From Actinomycetes bacterium (lineage in GTDB: Bacteria; Actinomycetota; JAICYB01), in assembly GCA_025934435.1 (NCBI GenBank), contig JAICYB010000001.1, positions 62,001 through 126,000 on the forward strand: a stretch of 64,000 nucleotides of DNA, written 5' to 3'. Each line of letters starts with the position of its first letter. Position 1 is the first letter of the stretch. This document shows positions 32,518 to 41,385 of this stretch, piece after piece. The notes beneath the pieces are model-generated. The model had not been told where the DNA came from. It did not search any database and saw only the letters and a list, made by a program, of their open reading frames with translations. The position numbers and the translations under genes are program-made.

Positions 32518-32769
32518 ATGTCGACACGTGAAGAAGCGATGCAAGCTCACCCGGCCGGTACGGCCCGCGGAGGTCTTTCGGTCGTCGAGCGCGACCACAA
32601 GGCGAAGAGCCCGTTCGCGGCGTTCTTCGACGCCCTGGAAGAGCTCGAGCTGACGGTCGAGATGCACGGCACGGCGTCGGTCGAAGCGGATATGGCCCGC
32701 GCGAACGTGCGTCGTCACCGCGAAGACGCGGCCGACGCGTGGCGGAAACAAGCCGTCAGCGCGGCCTAG
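32518..32769 (+). CDS. Small hypothetical protein, 83 aa
   Basis: Starts at ATG 32518 with AGGAGGGG 6 nt upstream, a strong translation signal. The sequence is hydrophilic with a central helix (SPFAAFFDALEELELTVEM) and a basic C-terminal helix (RANVRRHREDAADAWRKQA). No family is recognised. It is followed by a response-regulator gene on the same strand. Confidence 0.6.
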   Translation: MSTREEAMQAHPAGTARGGLSVVERDHKAKSPFAAFFDALEELELTVEMHGTASVEADMARANVRRHREDAADAWRKQAVSAA

Positions 32770-32841
32770 CAAGGTTGGGCTAGCACCCGAAAGGGTCCAA
32801 GGACCCTGTTCGTGGCGACGTCGTCGGGCGATAAAGGCCGC

Positions 32842-33267
32842 ATGAACCGACTACGCGCCATCGTCGTGGATGATGATCCCGATGCGAGGGGCTTGGCACG
32901 CACGGCACTCGAGCATGCCGGGTTTGAGATCGATGAAGCGGACGGATCCGAGCAGCTGTTCGCGATCCTCGAGTCGAGACCGCGTCCCGACGCGATCCTG
33001 CTCGATCTGACGTTCACCGGTCTCAGCGGCTGGCACATCCTCCGCACACTGAAAGCCGATCCCGTCCTCGGCGCGGTCCCTGTGATCGTCGTGAGCGGAC
33101 GAGTCGACGACCAGTTCTTCGACGCCGCGCTCGGGATCGGCGCGTGCGCGTACATCACGAAGCCCTACCGAGTCTCCGATCTCCTGGTCGCCGTGCGGAG
33201 GAACGTCGGCATCGACGCGCCGATCGATCGCGCCGTCGAGCCGCCCCGTGTACAACCGGCGATCTAG
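32842..33267 (+). CDS. Single-domain response regulator (receiver only)
   Basis: 141 aa from ATG 32842, with AAAGG before it; GTG 32812 is an alternative. The receiver motifs are complete: DDDPD acidic pocket, phospho-acceptor Asp in ILLDLTFTG, Ser in VIVVSGR, and Lys in YITKPYR. No output domain follows. Such proteins work as phosphate sinks or through partner binding. No kinase gene is adjacent. The stop shares CTAG with the thiolase gene. Confidence 0.87.
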   Translation: MNRLRAIVVDDDPDARGLARTALEHAGFEIDEADGSEQLFAILESRPRPDAILLDLTFTGLSGWHILRTLKADPVLGAVPVIVVSGRVDDQFFDAALGIGACAYITKPYRVSDLLVAVRRNVGIDAPIDRAVEPPRVQPAI

Positions 33268-34445
33268 CCGTCGCTGTGCAGAACGACGGCGATCCCCTGG
33301 CCCACGCCGATGCACATCGTCGCGAGGCCGAAGCCGCCGCCGCTGTGACGCAGGTTCCACGCGAGCGTCGTCAGGATGCGCGCGCCGGAGCACCCGAGCG
33401 GGTGACCGATCGCGATCGCGCCGCCGAGCGGGTTGACGATCTCGCGGTCGAGGTCGGGCCACTGCCCGAGACACGCGAGCGACTGTGACGCGAAGGCTTC
33501 GTTCAGTTCGACGGCCTTGAGATCCGTCCACGAGATACCGGCGCGCTTGAGCGCGGCCTCGGCCGCTTCCACCGGACCGATCCCGAAGTACTGCGGCTCG
33601 ACGCCGGACGTCGCGCGCGACACGACTCGCGCAAGCGGCTGCGCGCCGATCTGCGCGAGACCTTGCTCGTCCGCAAGCAACATCGCGGACGAACCGTCGT
33701 TCAACGGTGACGAGTTCCCGGCGGTGACGCTTCCGTCGGGACGGAACACCGGCTTCAATCGAGCCAGCTTCTCGAGCGATGTGTCCGGACGAACCCCTTC
33801 GTCCCGTTCGAGCGAAATGTCCGGAACGCTCACGATCTCGTCGGCGAACGCGCCGGCGTCCCACGCAGCGGCCGCGCGCTGGTGGCTGCGCAGCGCGAAC
33901 TCGTCCTGCGCTTCGCGCGTGATTTTGTAGCGGTCGGCGAGGAGCTCGGCACCCTCCCCGAGGGACACCGTCCATTCGTCCGGCATCGCGGGGTTGACCA
34001 TCCGCCACCCGAGCGTCGTCGACCACAGTTGCTCGTGCGCGCGCGGGAATGCTCCGTCCGGCTTGAGCAGTACCCACGGTGCGCGCGTCATCGATTCGAC
34101 GCCGCCCGCGATGCAGATGGATGCGTCCCCGACGGCGATCGCGCGACTCGCGTCGATGACGGCTTCGAGACCGGACCCGCAGAGACGATTGACCGTGGCG
34201 CCCGGAACCGACACCGGGAGCCCGGCGAGCAGCGACGCCATCCGCGCGACATTGCGGTTGTCCTCACCCGCCGCGTTGGCGTCACCGAAGTAGACGTCGT
34301 CTATCCGTGCCGGATCGAGGTCGGCGTGACGTTCGACGAGGGCTTTGACCGCGACGGCAGCGAGATCGTCCGGACGAACCGCCGCGAGCGCGCCGCCGTA
34401 CCGTCCGACGGGAGTGCGTACGGCGTCCGCGATGAAGACGTCCAT
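33264..34445 (-). CDS. Thiolase (acetyl-CoA C-acyltransferase)
   Basis: 393 aa, full-length. Thiolase signatures are NRLCGSGLEAV with the acyl-accepting Cys, NEAFA, GGAIAIGHPLGCSGAR with the catalytic His, and GLATMCIGVGQG with the second catalytic Cys. It performs thiolytic cleavage or condensation of acyl-CoA in beta-oxidation or aromatic catabolism (PcaF-like). No other pathway genes are adjacent, so the pathway is uncertain. Confidence 0.93.
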   Translation of the reverse strand: MDVFIADAVRTPVGRYGGALAAVRPDDLAAVAVKALVERHADLDPARIDDVYFGDANAAGEDNRNVARMASLLAGLPVSVPGATVNRLCGSGLEAVIDASRAIAVGDASICIAGGVESMTRAPWVLLKPDGAFPRAHEQLWSTTLGWRMVNPAMPDEWTVSLGEGAELLADRYKITREAQDEFALRSHQRAAAAWDAGAFADEIVSVPDISLERDEGVRPDTSLEKLARLKPVFRPDGSVTAGNSSPLNDGSSAMLLADEQGLAQIGAQPLARVVSRATSGVEPQYFGIGPVEAAEAALKRAGISWTDLKAVELNEAFASQSLACLGQWPDLDREIVNPLGGAIAIGHPLGCSGARILTTLAWNLRHSGGGFGLATMCIGVGQGIAVVLHSDG

Positions 34446-34480
34446 GCGGCGATGATGACACACGGCTTAGACTCGCGACC

Positions 34481-35662
34481 GTGGTCGATCTGATCTCACC
34501 GAACGGCGACGAGCTCCACCGTCTGCTTCGCGTTGCCGCCGACATGGGGCCGTTCTTCGTCGACGGGATGACCGGAGCGACCTCGTTCCTCCGTCACGCG
34601 GACGTGAGCGCCCTCGCGCGCGACGAACGCGTGATGGGCGTCGGACTGACCTTCTTCGATCTGATGGGGATCTTGGAAGGTCCGCTCCGCGAGTGGTACA
34701 GCGGCCTGATGTTCACCAATGAAGGTCCGGCGCACGACCGGCTGCGCAAGCTCGTCAGTCGCGCGTTCTCACCCCGCTCCGTCGAAGCGCTCCGTGGTGT
34801 TGCCGCGCAGAACGCGAACGACCGCCTCGACGACGTCGAAGCCGCCGGCGGGGGAGACCTGTCGGAAGCGCTCGCGCTCGTCGCGATGCACGTCATGTGT
34901 GCGCTGCTCGGTGTTCCGTCCGAAGACGTCAAGATCTTCGGTGCGTGGGCGGACGCGCTCTCGCCGACCTTCGGCTTCATGGACGAATCCCAGATCGCCG
35001 CGGCGACGTCCGCGATCGGCGAGCTGCTTTCGTACGTCGAAGATCTTGCCGAGCGCCGGCGAACCGATCCGGCGAACGACCTCATCACCGCGTTGTACGC
35101 GGCGGAAGATGAAGGCGATCGGCTGTCGCACCGTGAACTCGTCGAGATGGTCGCGAACCTGCTCGTCGGGGGACACGACACGACGACGAGCCAGATCGGT
35201 TGCAGTGTCCTGACGTTGCTCCGTCATCCCGACCAGATGAAACGCGTCCGTGAAGATCCCGATCTTCTGCAGAGTGCCGTCGAAGAGACCATCCGCGTCG
35301 AACCGAGCATCCCGGCCGTACCGCGCACGGCCATCGCGGAGATCGACATCGCCGGCACGACCCTCGCACCCGGTTCGATGATCATGCTGTGCACCGCCGC
35401 GGCGAATCGGGAGCCCGGTGTGTGGGACGAACCCGACACGTTCAACGTCTCGCGTTTCACAGTGAAGGGCGGGCCGGCTCTGCTGACCTTCGGTGCGGGT
35501 GCGCACTTCTGTCTCGGTGCGGCGCTCGCGCGCATGACGCTGCAGGAAACGGTGCGCGCCGTCGCCGCCCGCGACAACATCTCGCTCGCCGAAGATCCCG
35601 CGACGCTTCCGTGGCGCGTCGTGCTCGGGCGTTCGCCCGCGCGTCTGCCCGTTACGGCCTGA
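34481..35662 (+). CDS. Cytochrome P450
   Basis: 393 aa from GTG 34481; a TAGACT element lies 7 nt upstream with no ribosome-binding site, so it is probably leaderless. P450 signatures are the I-helix LLVGGHDTTTS, the K-helix EETIRVEP and the heme-binding loop FGAGAHFCLGAALAR with the Cys ligand. It is a soluble bacterial class enzyme needing external ferredoxin, and none is encoded nearby. The substrate is unknown. Its 3' end overlaps the kinase gene by 11 bp. Confidence 0.93.
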   Translation: MVDLISPNGDELHRLLRVAADMGPFFVDGMTGATSFLRHADVSALARDERVMGVGLTFFDLMGILEGPLREWYSGLMFTNEGPAHDRLRKLVSRAFSPRSVEALRGVAAQNANDRLDDVEAAGGGDLSEALALVAMHVMCALLGVPSEDVKIFGAWADALSPTFGFMDESQIAAATSAIGELLSYVEDLAERRRTDPANDLITALYAAEDEGDRLSHRELVEMVANLLVGGHDTTTSQIGCSVLTLLRHPDQMKRVREDPDLLQSAVEETIRVEPSIPAVPRTAIAEIDIAGTTLAPGSMIMLCTAAANREPGVWDEPDTFNVSRFTVKGGPALLTFGAGAHFCLGAALARMTLQETVRAVAARDNISLAEDPATLPWRVVLGRSPARLPVTA

Positions 35663-36251
35663 GCACGATGTCGGCTTCGCGCTTCGCGGGCTCCGTCCAG
35701 CGCTCGATGCCCGGTGCGAGGACCTCGTCCCAGAACCGCTGCATCTCTTCTTCGCTGAACCCGCCGCCCTGCGCGCGTAACTCGGCCTCTCGCGAGAACC
35801 GGCGCCGCTTCGCCGTCTCGACGTCGATGTCGAGGAAGACGAGGAGATCGATCGCGCGACGCAACGTGTCGAATCCGTCGCCCATGTAGCCGAGGTACCA
35901 GCCCTCGACGATGACGAGCTTCGGCGCCTCCGTGATCGTCACGGGCTCGACGCGGTCGTCGACCGCGCCGGAGAAGCGTGGGACCGTGACCGGCACCTCA
36001 CCGGAGCGGAGCGCGTCGACGGCGCGGAGGAGCCACTCGAGGTCGTACGACGCCGGCGGCCCGCGCCACTCGAGCCCTCGTTCGGCGCGCGCCTGCTTGC
36101 CGAGGTAGAAGTCGTCCATCGACACGATCGCGGTGAGGGCCCGCTCCGCCGCGATCTTCCTCGCGAGCGTCGACTTCCCGCAGCCCGGCGGGCCGGAGAA
36201 CCCGAGCACGCACGGGTCGCGCTCGTCGATGAGGCGTTCGATCTCGTCCAC
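35652..36251 (-). CDS. P-loop kinase of the uridine/glycerate/phosphoribulokinase group
   Basis: 199 aa from GTG 36251, with AAGGAG 6 nt upstream. Walker A is GFSGPPGCGKST (about residues 17-28), followed by VSMDDFYLG. These are the hallmarks of uridine kinase and D-glycerate 3-kinase-type enzymes. The lid region (DVETAKRRRFSREAE) and the C-terminal EADIVL are consistent. The substrate cannot be decided from sequence. Confidence 0.78.
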   Translation of the reverse strand: MDEIERLIDERDPCVLGFSGPPGCGKSTLARKIAAERALTAIVSMDDFYLGKQARAERGLEWRGPPASYDLEWLLRAVDALRSGEVPVTVPRFSGAVDDRVEPVTITEAPKLVIVEGWYLGYMGDGFDTLRRAIDLLVFLDIDVETAKRRRFSREAELRAQGGGFSEEEMQRFWDEVLAPGIERWTEPAKREADIVLRP

Positions 36252-36313
36252 TGCGACTCCTTATATGCGAAGTTGCCGTAGAGTTCCCAGCGGGCAAGAC
36301 GTAAGGGGCGGTC

Positions 36314-37597
36314 TTGGGTCGCAGGAAACTCATCGTCTCCATGCTGGTCGCGGCCGCGTTGGCGCTCGTCGCCATGCCGTCGGACGCCGCGGCTCCGCGC
36401 ATCGTCCTCGGCTGGAACTACGGCGGGACGTCCGCGAACTACGTCGCGAGCGACGGCGCCGCGCCCGGGCTGAACACCGTCTCGCCGTCGTGGTGGACGC
36501 TGCGCTCGAACGGGGCGATCGCGGACAGCGCGAACGGATCGTTCGTCGCCTGGGCCCACGCGCACGGCAAACGAGTCTGGCCGATGTTCACGAACAACCT
36601 CGACCAAGCGTCGTCGCGTCGCGCGATGACGAACGCCGCGCTCCGCGCGAGTGTGATCACAACCGTGCGCGATCTCGCCCGTCGTTACGGCGTCGACGGC
36701 ATCAATGTGGACTGGGAAGACCTCGCGACGGCGGACCGCAACGCCTTCAGCGGTTTCGTCCGGCAGGCGTCCACCGTGTGGCGGGCGGCGGGGCTCACGA
36801 CGTCGGTCGATGTGTCCGCGCGCACCGATTACTGGCAGCTCGGCGACTGGTCGGAGTCGTTCGACCAGCGCGCGCTCGGTGCCGCCGCCGACTATCTCGT
36901 GCTCATGGCGTACGACGAGCACAACCGGCTGCGCCCGGACGGGCCGACGGCGAGCTTGCGTTGGGTCGAAGATTCGGTGAAGTACCTTCTGCGGACGACG
37001 CCGGCGAGCAAAGTCATCCTCGGCGTTCCTTTCTATACGAACGATTGGGACGACAACACGAAGAAGTTCGACGTCGTCACCTACACGCAGACGCTCGCGC
37101 ACATCCGCGCGCATCGCGCCGTCGTGCATTGGAGTGACAGCGCCGGTTCGAACCTCGCGACATATACACTCGCCGGCCACACGCACCACATGTGGTTCGA
37201 GGACGCACGCTCGCTCTCGCTCAAGTCGGCGCTCATCTCGAAGTACGGTCTCGCGGGCGTCGGCGCGTGGCGCATCGGCTTCGAGACGGCGGACGCGTGG
37301 CGGGCGATCGAAGCGGCACCGGCGCCCGCGACGCCTGCGGCAACGATCGCTCGAACCGTCGCGCCCACGGCGCCCAAGATGAACGCACCGGTGAAGGTCG
37401 ACGCCGTGGCGATCGCCGCGAAACCATTGCCGCCGGTCCGTCCGACATCGCGACGAAGCGCGTATCCGCTCGCCGGCGCGTTCGTGGCGTTCGCCGTGGC
37501 GGCGGCGGCGACGGTCCTCGCGCGCCGCCGCCGCGGGCGCGAAGCGGTTAGGACGAAGCTGGTGCTGCGCAGGTCAGCTTGTACGCGCAGGCGTTGA
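36314..37597 (+). CDS. Secreted/anchored glycoside hydrolase family 18 protein
   Basis: 427 aa starting at TTG 36314. A signal peptide (residues 1-26, ending ASDAAA-like) precedes a GH18 barrel. The catalytic DxxDxDxE appears as DGINVDWED near residues 134-142, and LVLMAYDEH supplies the next active-site strand. After a Pro/Ala linker a C-terminal transmembrane segment and RRRR tail suggest cell-surface anchoring. It resembles the YaaH/SleL spore and cell wall group more than true chitinases. It overlaps the convergent G1 gene by 50 bp. Confidence 0.85.
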   Translation: MGRRKLIVSMLVAAALALVAMPSDAAAPRIVLGWNYGGTSANYVASDGAAPGLNTVSPSWWTLRSNGAIADSANGSFVAWAHAHGKRVWPMFTNNLDQASSRRAMTNAALRASVITTVRDLARRYGVDGINVDWEDLATADRNAFSGFVRQASTVWRAAGLTTSVDVSARTDYWQLGDWSESFDQRALGAAADYLVLMAYDEHNRLRPDGPTASLRWVEDSVKYLLRTTPASKVILGVPFYTNDWDDNTKKFDVVTYTQTLAHIRAHRAVVHWSDSAGSNLATYTLAGHTHHMWFEDARSLSLKSALISKYGLAGVGAWRIGFETADAWRAIEAAPAPATPAATIARTVAPTAPKMNAPVKVDAVAIAAKPLPPVRPTSRRSAYPLAGAFVAFAVAAAATVLARRRRGREAVRTKLVLRRSACTRRR

Positions 37598-38405
37598 AGC
37601 CGTCGCCGTCACGATCGAGCGCGGACGGCAGACCCTCACGCTGGTTCATCGTCACCTGCACCGGGGAACCGCTGGCGATCGTCTGAGCCGTCGTCCCGCC
37701 GTTGAGGGCGAACGTGTCCGGGTCGAAGGTGGTCGTGGCCATCATCGGCATCACCGTCTGTGCACCAACCGTCGGCGCCTCGAGGACGTATTCGGCCGAT
37801 GAGTACGTCGACGGGTACGTGAGGTCGATGTCGTATGTCCAGTGGCCGACGTCGTTGATGTTGATGTGCCACGTCTGGGCCTGAACGATGTTGCCCGTCG
37901 TGTTGATCGTCACCGTGACTTTGTCGCCGGGATGAACCGTGCACGCCGCGTCACCGGCGCAGTTCGAGACTTGCGTCTCCGACGCGGGCAGGATCTCGTA
38001 CCACGCGTAGTAGTTCGCACCGCCGACGAACTCCTCGGCGGTTCCCGCCTGGATCAGGTCGGAGCTGTTGTAGCCGCCGATGCCGGTCCACGTCGCCGCG
38101 AAGCCGGGCGTCGTTCCGTTCACCTTCGGGACGACCCACGTCGACGTCACATTCGTCACCTTGTTCGTCCCGGACGGGATGTCGACGTAGCCCGACCAGT
38201 TGACGCTGTCCGACGTCGCGTTCCGCGTCGGGAGGATCTGGCCCGGGTGGGCCGGGATCATCACGCCGAGCCCGCTACGCGAAGCCGTTGCTCCGGCGCT
38301 CGGCAGAAGCAAAGCGAAAGCAAGTGCCACAACCGCACCACACGCCATCAGCCTGCCGGACCCCACCGTTGCCCCGCTGAAGCCCACACGACCGAAGCGC
38401 ACCAA
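37548..38405 (-). CDS. Secreted glutamic peptidase of family G1 (eqolisin type)
   Basis: 285 aa with a signal peptide (residues ~15-40). The mature part shows SVNWSGYV at its start, the catalytic Gln region GIGGYNSSDLIQAGT, and the catalytic Glu strand SSAEYVLEAPTV, as in the G1 (A4) family. These enzymes use a Gln/Glu dyad and characterised members work at acid pH. It lies next to an S53 sedolisin gene in the same direction. Confidence 0.85.
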   Translation of the reverse strand: MVRFGRVGFSGATVGSGRLMACGAVVALAFALLLPSAGATASRSGLGVMIPAHPGQILPTRNATSDSVNWSGYVDIPSGTNKVTNVTSTWVVPKVNGTTPGFAATWTGIGGYNSSDLIQAGTAEEFVGGANYYAWYEILPASETQVSNCAGDAACTVHPGDKVTVTINTTGNIVQAQTWHININDVGHWTYDIDLTYPSTYSSAEYVLEAPTVGAQTVMPMMATTTFDPDTFALNGGTTAQTIASGSPVQVTMNQREGLPSALDRDGDGFNACAYKLTCAAPASS

Positions 38406-38465
38406 GCGACTCCTTTCGTTCTCCCTTTGGGGCCGCTGGCGCGGCCTCCGCTCACCCGTATGCTA

Positions 38466-38481
38466 CGCCCGGCTTCGGGCG
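38466..38481. terminator. Possible hairpin terminator after the S53 gene
   Basis: CGCCCG / CGGGCG with a GCTT loop lies 14 bp beyond the sedolisin stop. There is no T-tract on the minus strand, so this is a weak call. Confidence 0.35.
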
Positions 38482-38494
38482 TTCTTACGGTGGC

Positions 38495-39631
38495 TCAGGA
38501 GCCGATCCAGGCGCCTCGTCCGCTGCACAGGTCGTATCCGACCAGGCACGATGCGCCATTGGTGCCGCTCGTGATGTCGCGGTACTTGAGGGTCGTCCCG
38601 TAGATCGGGCCGGCAGTCAGGATCGATCCGCGGTCGGCGGCGCGGGCGGCGATCATCGGCGCCGCGAGACTCGTCCCACCGACGAGGAACCAGCCGCTCG
38701 TGTTCTGGTACGGCGTCGAGTCGTAGATCGGCGCACCGGTGTTCGGGTCGGAGTCGGCGGAGATGTCGGGCGTCGCACGGTGCGTGCATGAGACCTGCGG
38801 GAACGTCGAGAGCTTCGACTGAGGCGGTGCGATCTGTTCGTACGCGCTGCATCCGCCACCGCCGCCGCTCCAGGCCGTCTCGGAGAAGGGCCCCGTGTGC
38901 ACCGAGGTCCCGCCGACGGACACGACCCACGGCGAAGCCGACGGGTACTGGGCGCCCAGGCCTTCGTCGCCGGCGGCCGCGACGAATGTCGCCGGCTGGA
39001 ACGCGAAGTGGGAGTCGAGTTGCGACTCGCCGGCGAACTCCGGTGCGCCCCAGCTCATCGAAACGAACCCGGCATGGGTCTTCGCGTAATCGAGGCCGAC
39101 GAACAGGTTGGAGAGATTCGGGTCGGCGGCTTCGACGAGGAGGATGTGCGCACCCGGTGCGATCGCGTGCACCCACTCGACATCGAGCGAGGTCTCGAAC
39201 GCCCAGCCCGCGTTGGCGCCCGGGAGCGTCGTCCCGCCCGATTGATTCACCTTGCGGAGGCAACCGGAGCCAACCGTGCAGGAGGGCAACCCGAACTTCG
39301 AAGAGAACACGGCGAGGTCACTCGCGATGGTCGGCGCGTCGTAGGCCGTCACGATGGCGACCGTGCGGCCGGCGCCGGCGGTCATCGAGGTCGGCCAGCC
39401 GTAGAACCACTTCATGGCCGCGGGGGAGTAGCCGGCCGGGGCGCTGGTGACGAACGGGGTCACGGTTCCTGCCGCCTCCACGACGTGGGCGTCGCAGTGG
39501 GCGAAGCCGGCCTTGGGCGTCGAGCAGACCTGGTGGTCGTGGCGTCCGGGACGCGCTTGTGCGCCCTGCGCCTGGAGTCCCAGGACAAGGGTTGCGGCGA
39601 TGAGGAGCGAGGTGGCGATCTTGGCGCGCAT
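38495..39631 (-). CDS. Secreted S53 sedolisin-like serine peptidase
   Basis: 378 aa with a signal peptide (residues 1-26). The catalytic Glu and Asp lie in AFETSLDVEWVHAIAPGA, the oxyanion Asp in AAAGDEGLGA, and the nucleophile Ser in GGTSLAAPMIA. These are the four landmarks of sedolisins. Members are usually active at acid pH. No large propeptide is seen, so it is shorter than classical sedolisins and may be a compact secreted form. Confidence 0.85.
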   Translation of the reverse strand: MRAKIATSLLIAATLVLGLQAQGAQARPGRHDHQVCSTPKAGFAHCDAHVVEAAGTVTPFVTSAPAGYSPAAMKWFYGWPTSMTAGAGRTVAIVTAYDAPTIASDLAVFSSKFGLPSCTVGSGCLRKVNQSGGTTLPGANAGWAFETSLDVEWVHAIAPGAHILLVEAADPNLSNLFVGLDYAKTHAGFVSMSWGAPEFAGESQLDSHFAFQPATFVAAAGDEGLGAQYPSASPWVVSVGGTSVHTGPFSETAWSGGGGGCSAYEQIAPPQSKLSTFPQVSCTHRATPDISADSDPNTGAPIYDSTPYQNTSGWFLVGGTSLAAPMIAARAADRGSILTAGPIYGTTLKYRDITSGTNGASCLVGYDLCSGRGAWIGS

Positions 39632-39774
39632 GGGGTCGTTTCCCGTACCTGTTGAGGTCGGCCGCCGGCGCCGTGGGTTGAGCGTTCAGTGACCCATTGA
39701 CTTCAGGTGCCGTGACGCCGACGATGTTGGAACCGGCCGGGCAGGCCGCTACGGGATAGGGACTGGGGGAAGGT

Positions 39775-40890
39775 ATGACGCATCACCGACTACGCCGGGC
39801 GATCCACGTCGTCCTGGCGATCGCGATCTCTTCGGTCGTTCTCGCAACGGCGGCCACAGCGAACAGCTCGACCTCGGACGTCAAGAAGGCTCCGGCTCGA
39901 CGAGCCGCACCGGCTCTGCACTTGAAGGGTTACGGGCTCGGCGGTCCGATGCCGTCCCTGAAGAAGCACTTCTCCTTCGTGACGGGGCTGCTCACGAACC
40001 ACAACGCGCCGCACAAGGCGATCGTGATGAAGTCGTCGCGCGTCCATATCTTCTTCTGGGATCCGACGGGGACCGCCTTCCCGGCGGCGTACGTGAACGG
40101 GATGACGCGATACTTCCAGGACGTCGCGCACGACTCAGGCAAGAAGAAGAACGTCTACTCCCTGGCGAGGCAGTTCGGCGCTCACTATCACGTGACGGTG
40201 CCGAAGCTCTGTCTCCACCGTCACGACTGTGCGCGGAGTTGGATCATCAGGGACCCGTACCCGGGCGGTTGTGTTCCCGGCGGCGGTTTCACCGCGTGCG
40301 TGAGTGACACGGACATGCGGAACGAGATCGAGAGCATCCGCACGACGCTGCTGCCCTTCAAGACCGGAACGAAGGACATCAGCTTCATGTTCCTGCCACA
40401 GAACGTCGACACCTGTTTCGGATCTGACTGTTACTCCGCGCTGGCGTTCTGCGCCTACCACAGTTCGTTCGCCAGTGGCAGCGGCGTCGTGTACGCGAAC
40501 ATGCCGTATGTACCGGGCAACGGTGGATGTGACGTCGGTGAGTATCCGAACGGGAGCCTCCTGACGACGCCGGCGGACGCCGAGGCGAGCGTTACCTCAC
40601 ACGAGCACAACGAGGCGATGACCGACCCGTTCCCAGGGCTCGGGTGGTTCGGCACCGACCTTGCGCACGAGAACGGCGACCAGTGCGCGTACACCTTCCA
40701 GGACGGAAGCGTGAACGGATATCTCCCGTTTTCACAGGGAACAGGTGTCGTCCAAGGTGCGCCCGGACAGCTCTTCAATCAGGTGATCCACCATCACCGG
40801 TACTTGCTCCAGGAAGAGTGGAGCAACAAGGGGTTCATCAAGTCGAGCGGTTTCACGGGCTGTTTCCAGCACACGTCACGACACGCGTAG
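39775..40890 (+). CDS. Secreted protein with HEHNE putative metallopeptidase motif
   Basis: 371 aa with a signal peptide (residues ~8-29). The motif ASVTSHEHNEAMTDPF has an HExxE arrangement followed by TDP, like secreted zinc peptidase-like and EXORDIUM/PHI-1-like proteins. Seven cysteines in the middle section suggest disulfides (CLHRHDC, GGCVPGGGFTAC, CFGSDC, CAY, CDVG). Whether it is an active protease is unknown. Confidence 0.6.
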   Translation: MTHHRLRRAIHVVLAIAISSVVLATAATANSSTSDVKKAPARRAAPALHLKGYGLGGPMPSLKKHFSFVTGLLTNHNAPHKAIVMKSSRVHIFFWDPTGTAFPAAYVNGMTRYFQDVAHDSGKKKNVYSLARQFGAHYHVTVPKLCLHRHDCARSWIIRDPYPGGCVPGGGFTACVSDTDMRNEIESIRTTLLPFKTGTKDISFMFLPQNVDTCFGSDCYSALAFCAYHSSFASGSGVVYANMPYVPGNGGCDVGEYPNGSLLTTPADAEASVTSHEHNEAMTDPFPGLGWFGTDLAHENGDQCAYTFQDGSVNGYLPFSQGTGVVQGAPGQLFNQVIHHHRYLLQEEWSNKGFIKSSGFTGCFQHTSRHA

Positions 40891-41283
40891 TTAGTCGCCG
40901 CAGCCCGAGTCGTCGCCGTGCCGGATACGCGTGCGCGACGTTCCGTAGCGGCCGTAGTCGTGGGACTCATGTGACATCGACCCGCCGCTGCAGCTGCCCG
41001 GTGGTGGCGTTGTTGCCGCACCGTCCACGACCGACGACGTCGTGCCGCCATGCGGCGTGCCGGCCGCTGGGGACGTGATCGGACCGGAATGGGTGGCGGC
41101 GATCCCCGGTGCTTCGTCCGGCGTGGCCTGTGGCAGCGTCACAACAGGGACGCTCACCGGGTCGACGGCGGGTGGATCCGAATGGGTGGTCGAGATGTCG
41201 CTCACCGGTGCGGGTGCATGCGAGCCGCCCGGGAGGAGGAGGGCGACGACGCCGACGATCAACGACAACAGCACCTTCCTCAC
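40891..41283 (-). CDS. Exported Pro/Thr/Ser-rich small protein
   Basis: 130 aa. The N-terminus (MRKVLLSLIVGVVALLLPGG) is a signal or anchor. The remainder is a low-complexity Pro/Thr/Ala segment ending in a Cys- and His-containing tail (SCSGGSMSHESHDYG). It resembles in plan the protein at 49444. No family is recognised. Confidence 0.5.
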   Translation of the reverse strand: MRKVLLSLIVGVVALLLPGGSHAPAPVSDISTTHSDPPAVDPVSVPVVTLPQATPDEAPGIAATHSGPITSPAAGTPHGGTTSSVVDGAATTPPPGSCSGGSMSHESHDYGRYGTSRTRIRHGDDSGCGD

Positions 41284-41385
41284 TCGCTCAGCGTAGGTCG
41301 CGCATCTGCCGAATTGTTGGAACTTGTGCGGCGTTCACCCGTTGTCCGACCATCGTCTCCCAGACAGAAACGGGAGGCATATCCG

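Noticed and set aside
32790..32806. Small perfect palindrome AGGGTCC-AA-GGACCCT as a terminator
   Set aside because: The loop is too short for a hairpin and there is no T-tract; it may be an operator but nothing supports this.
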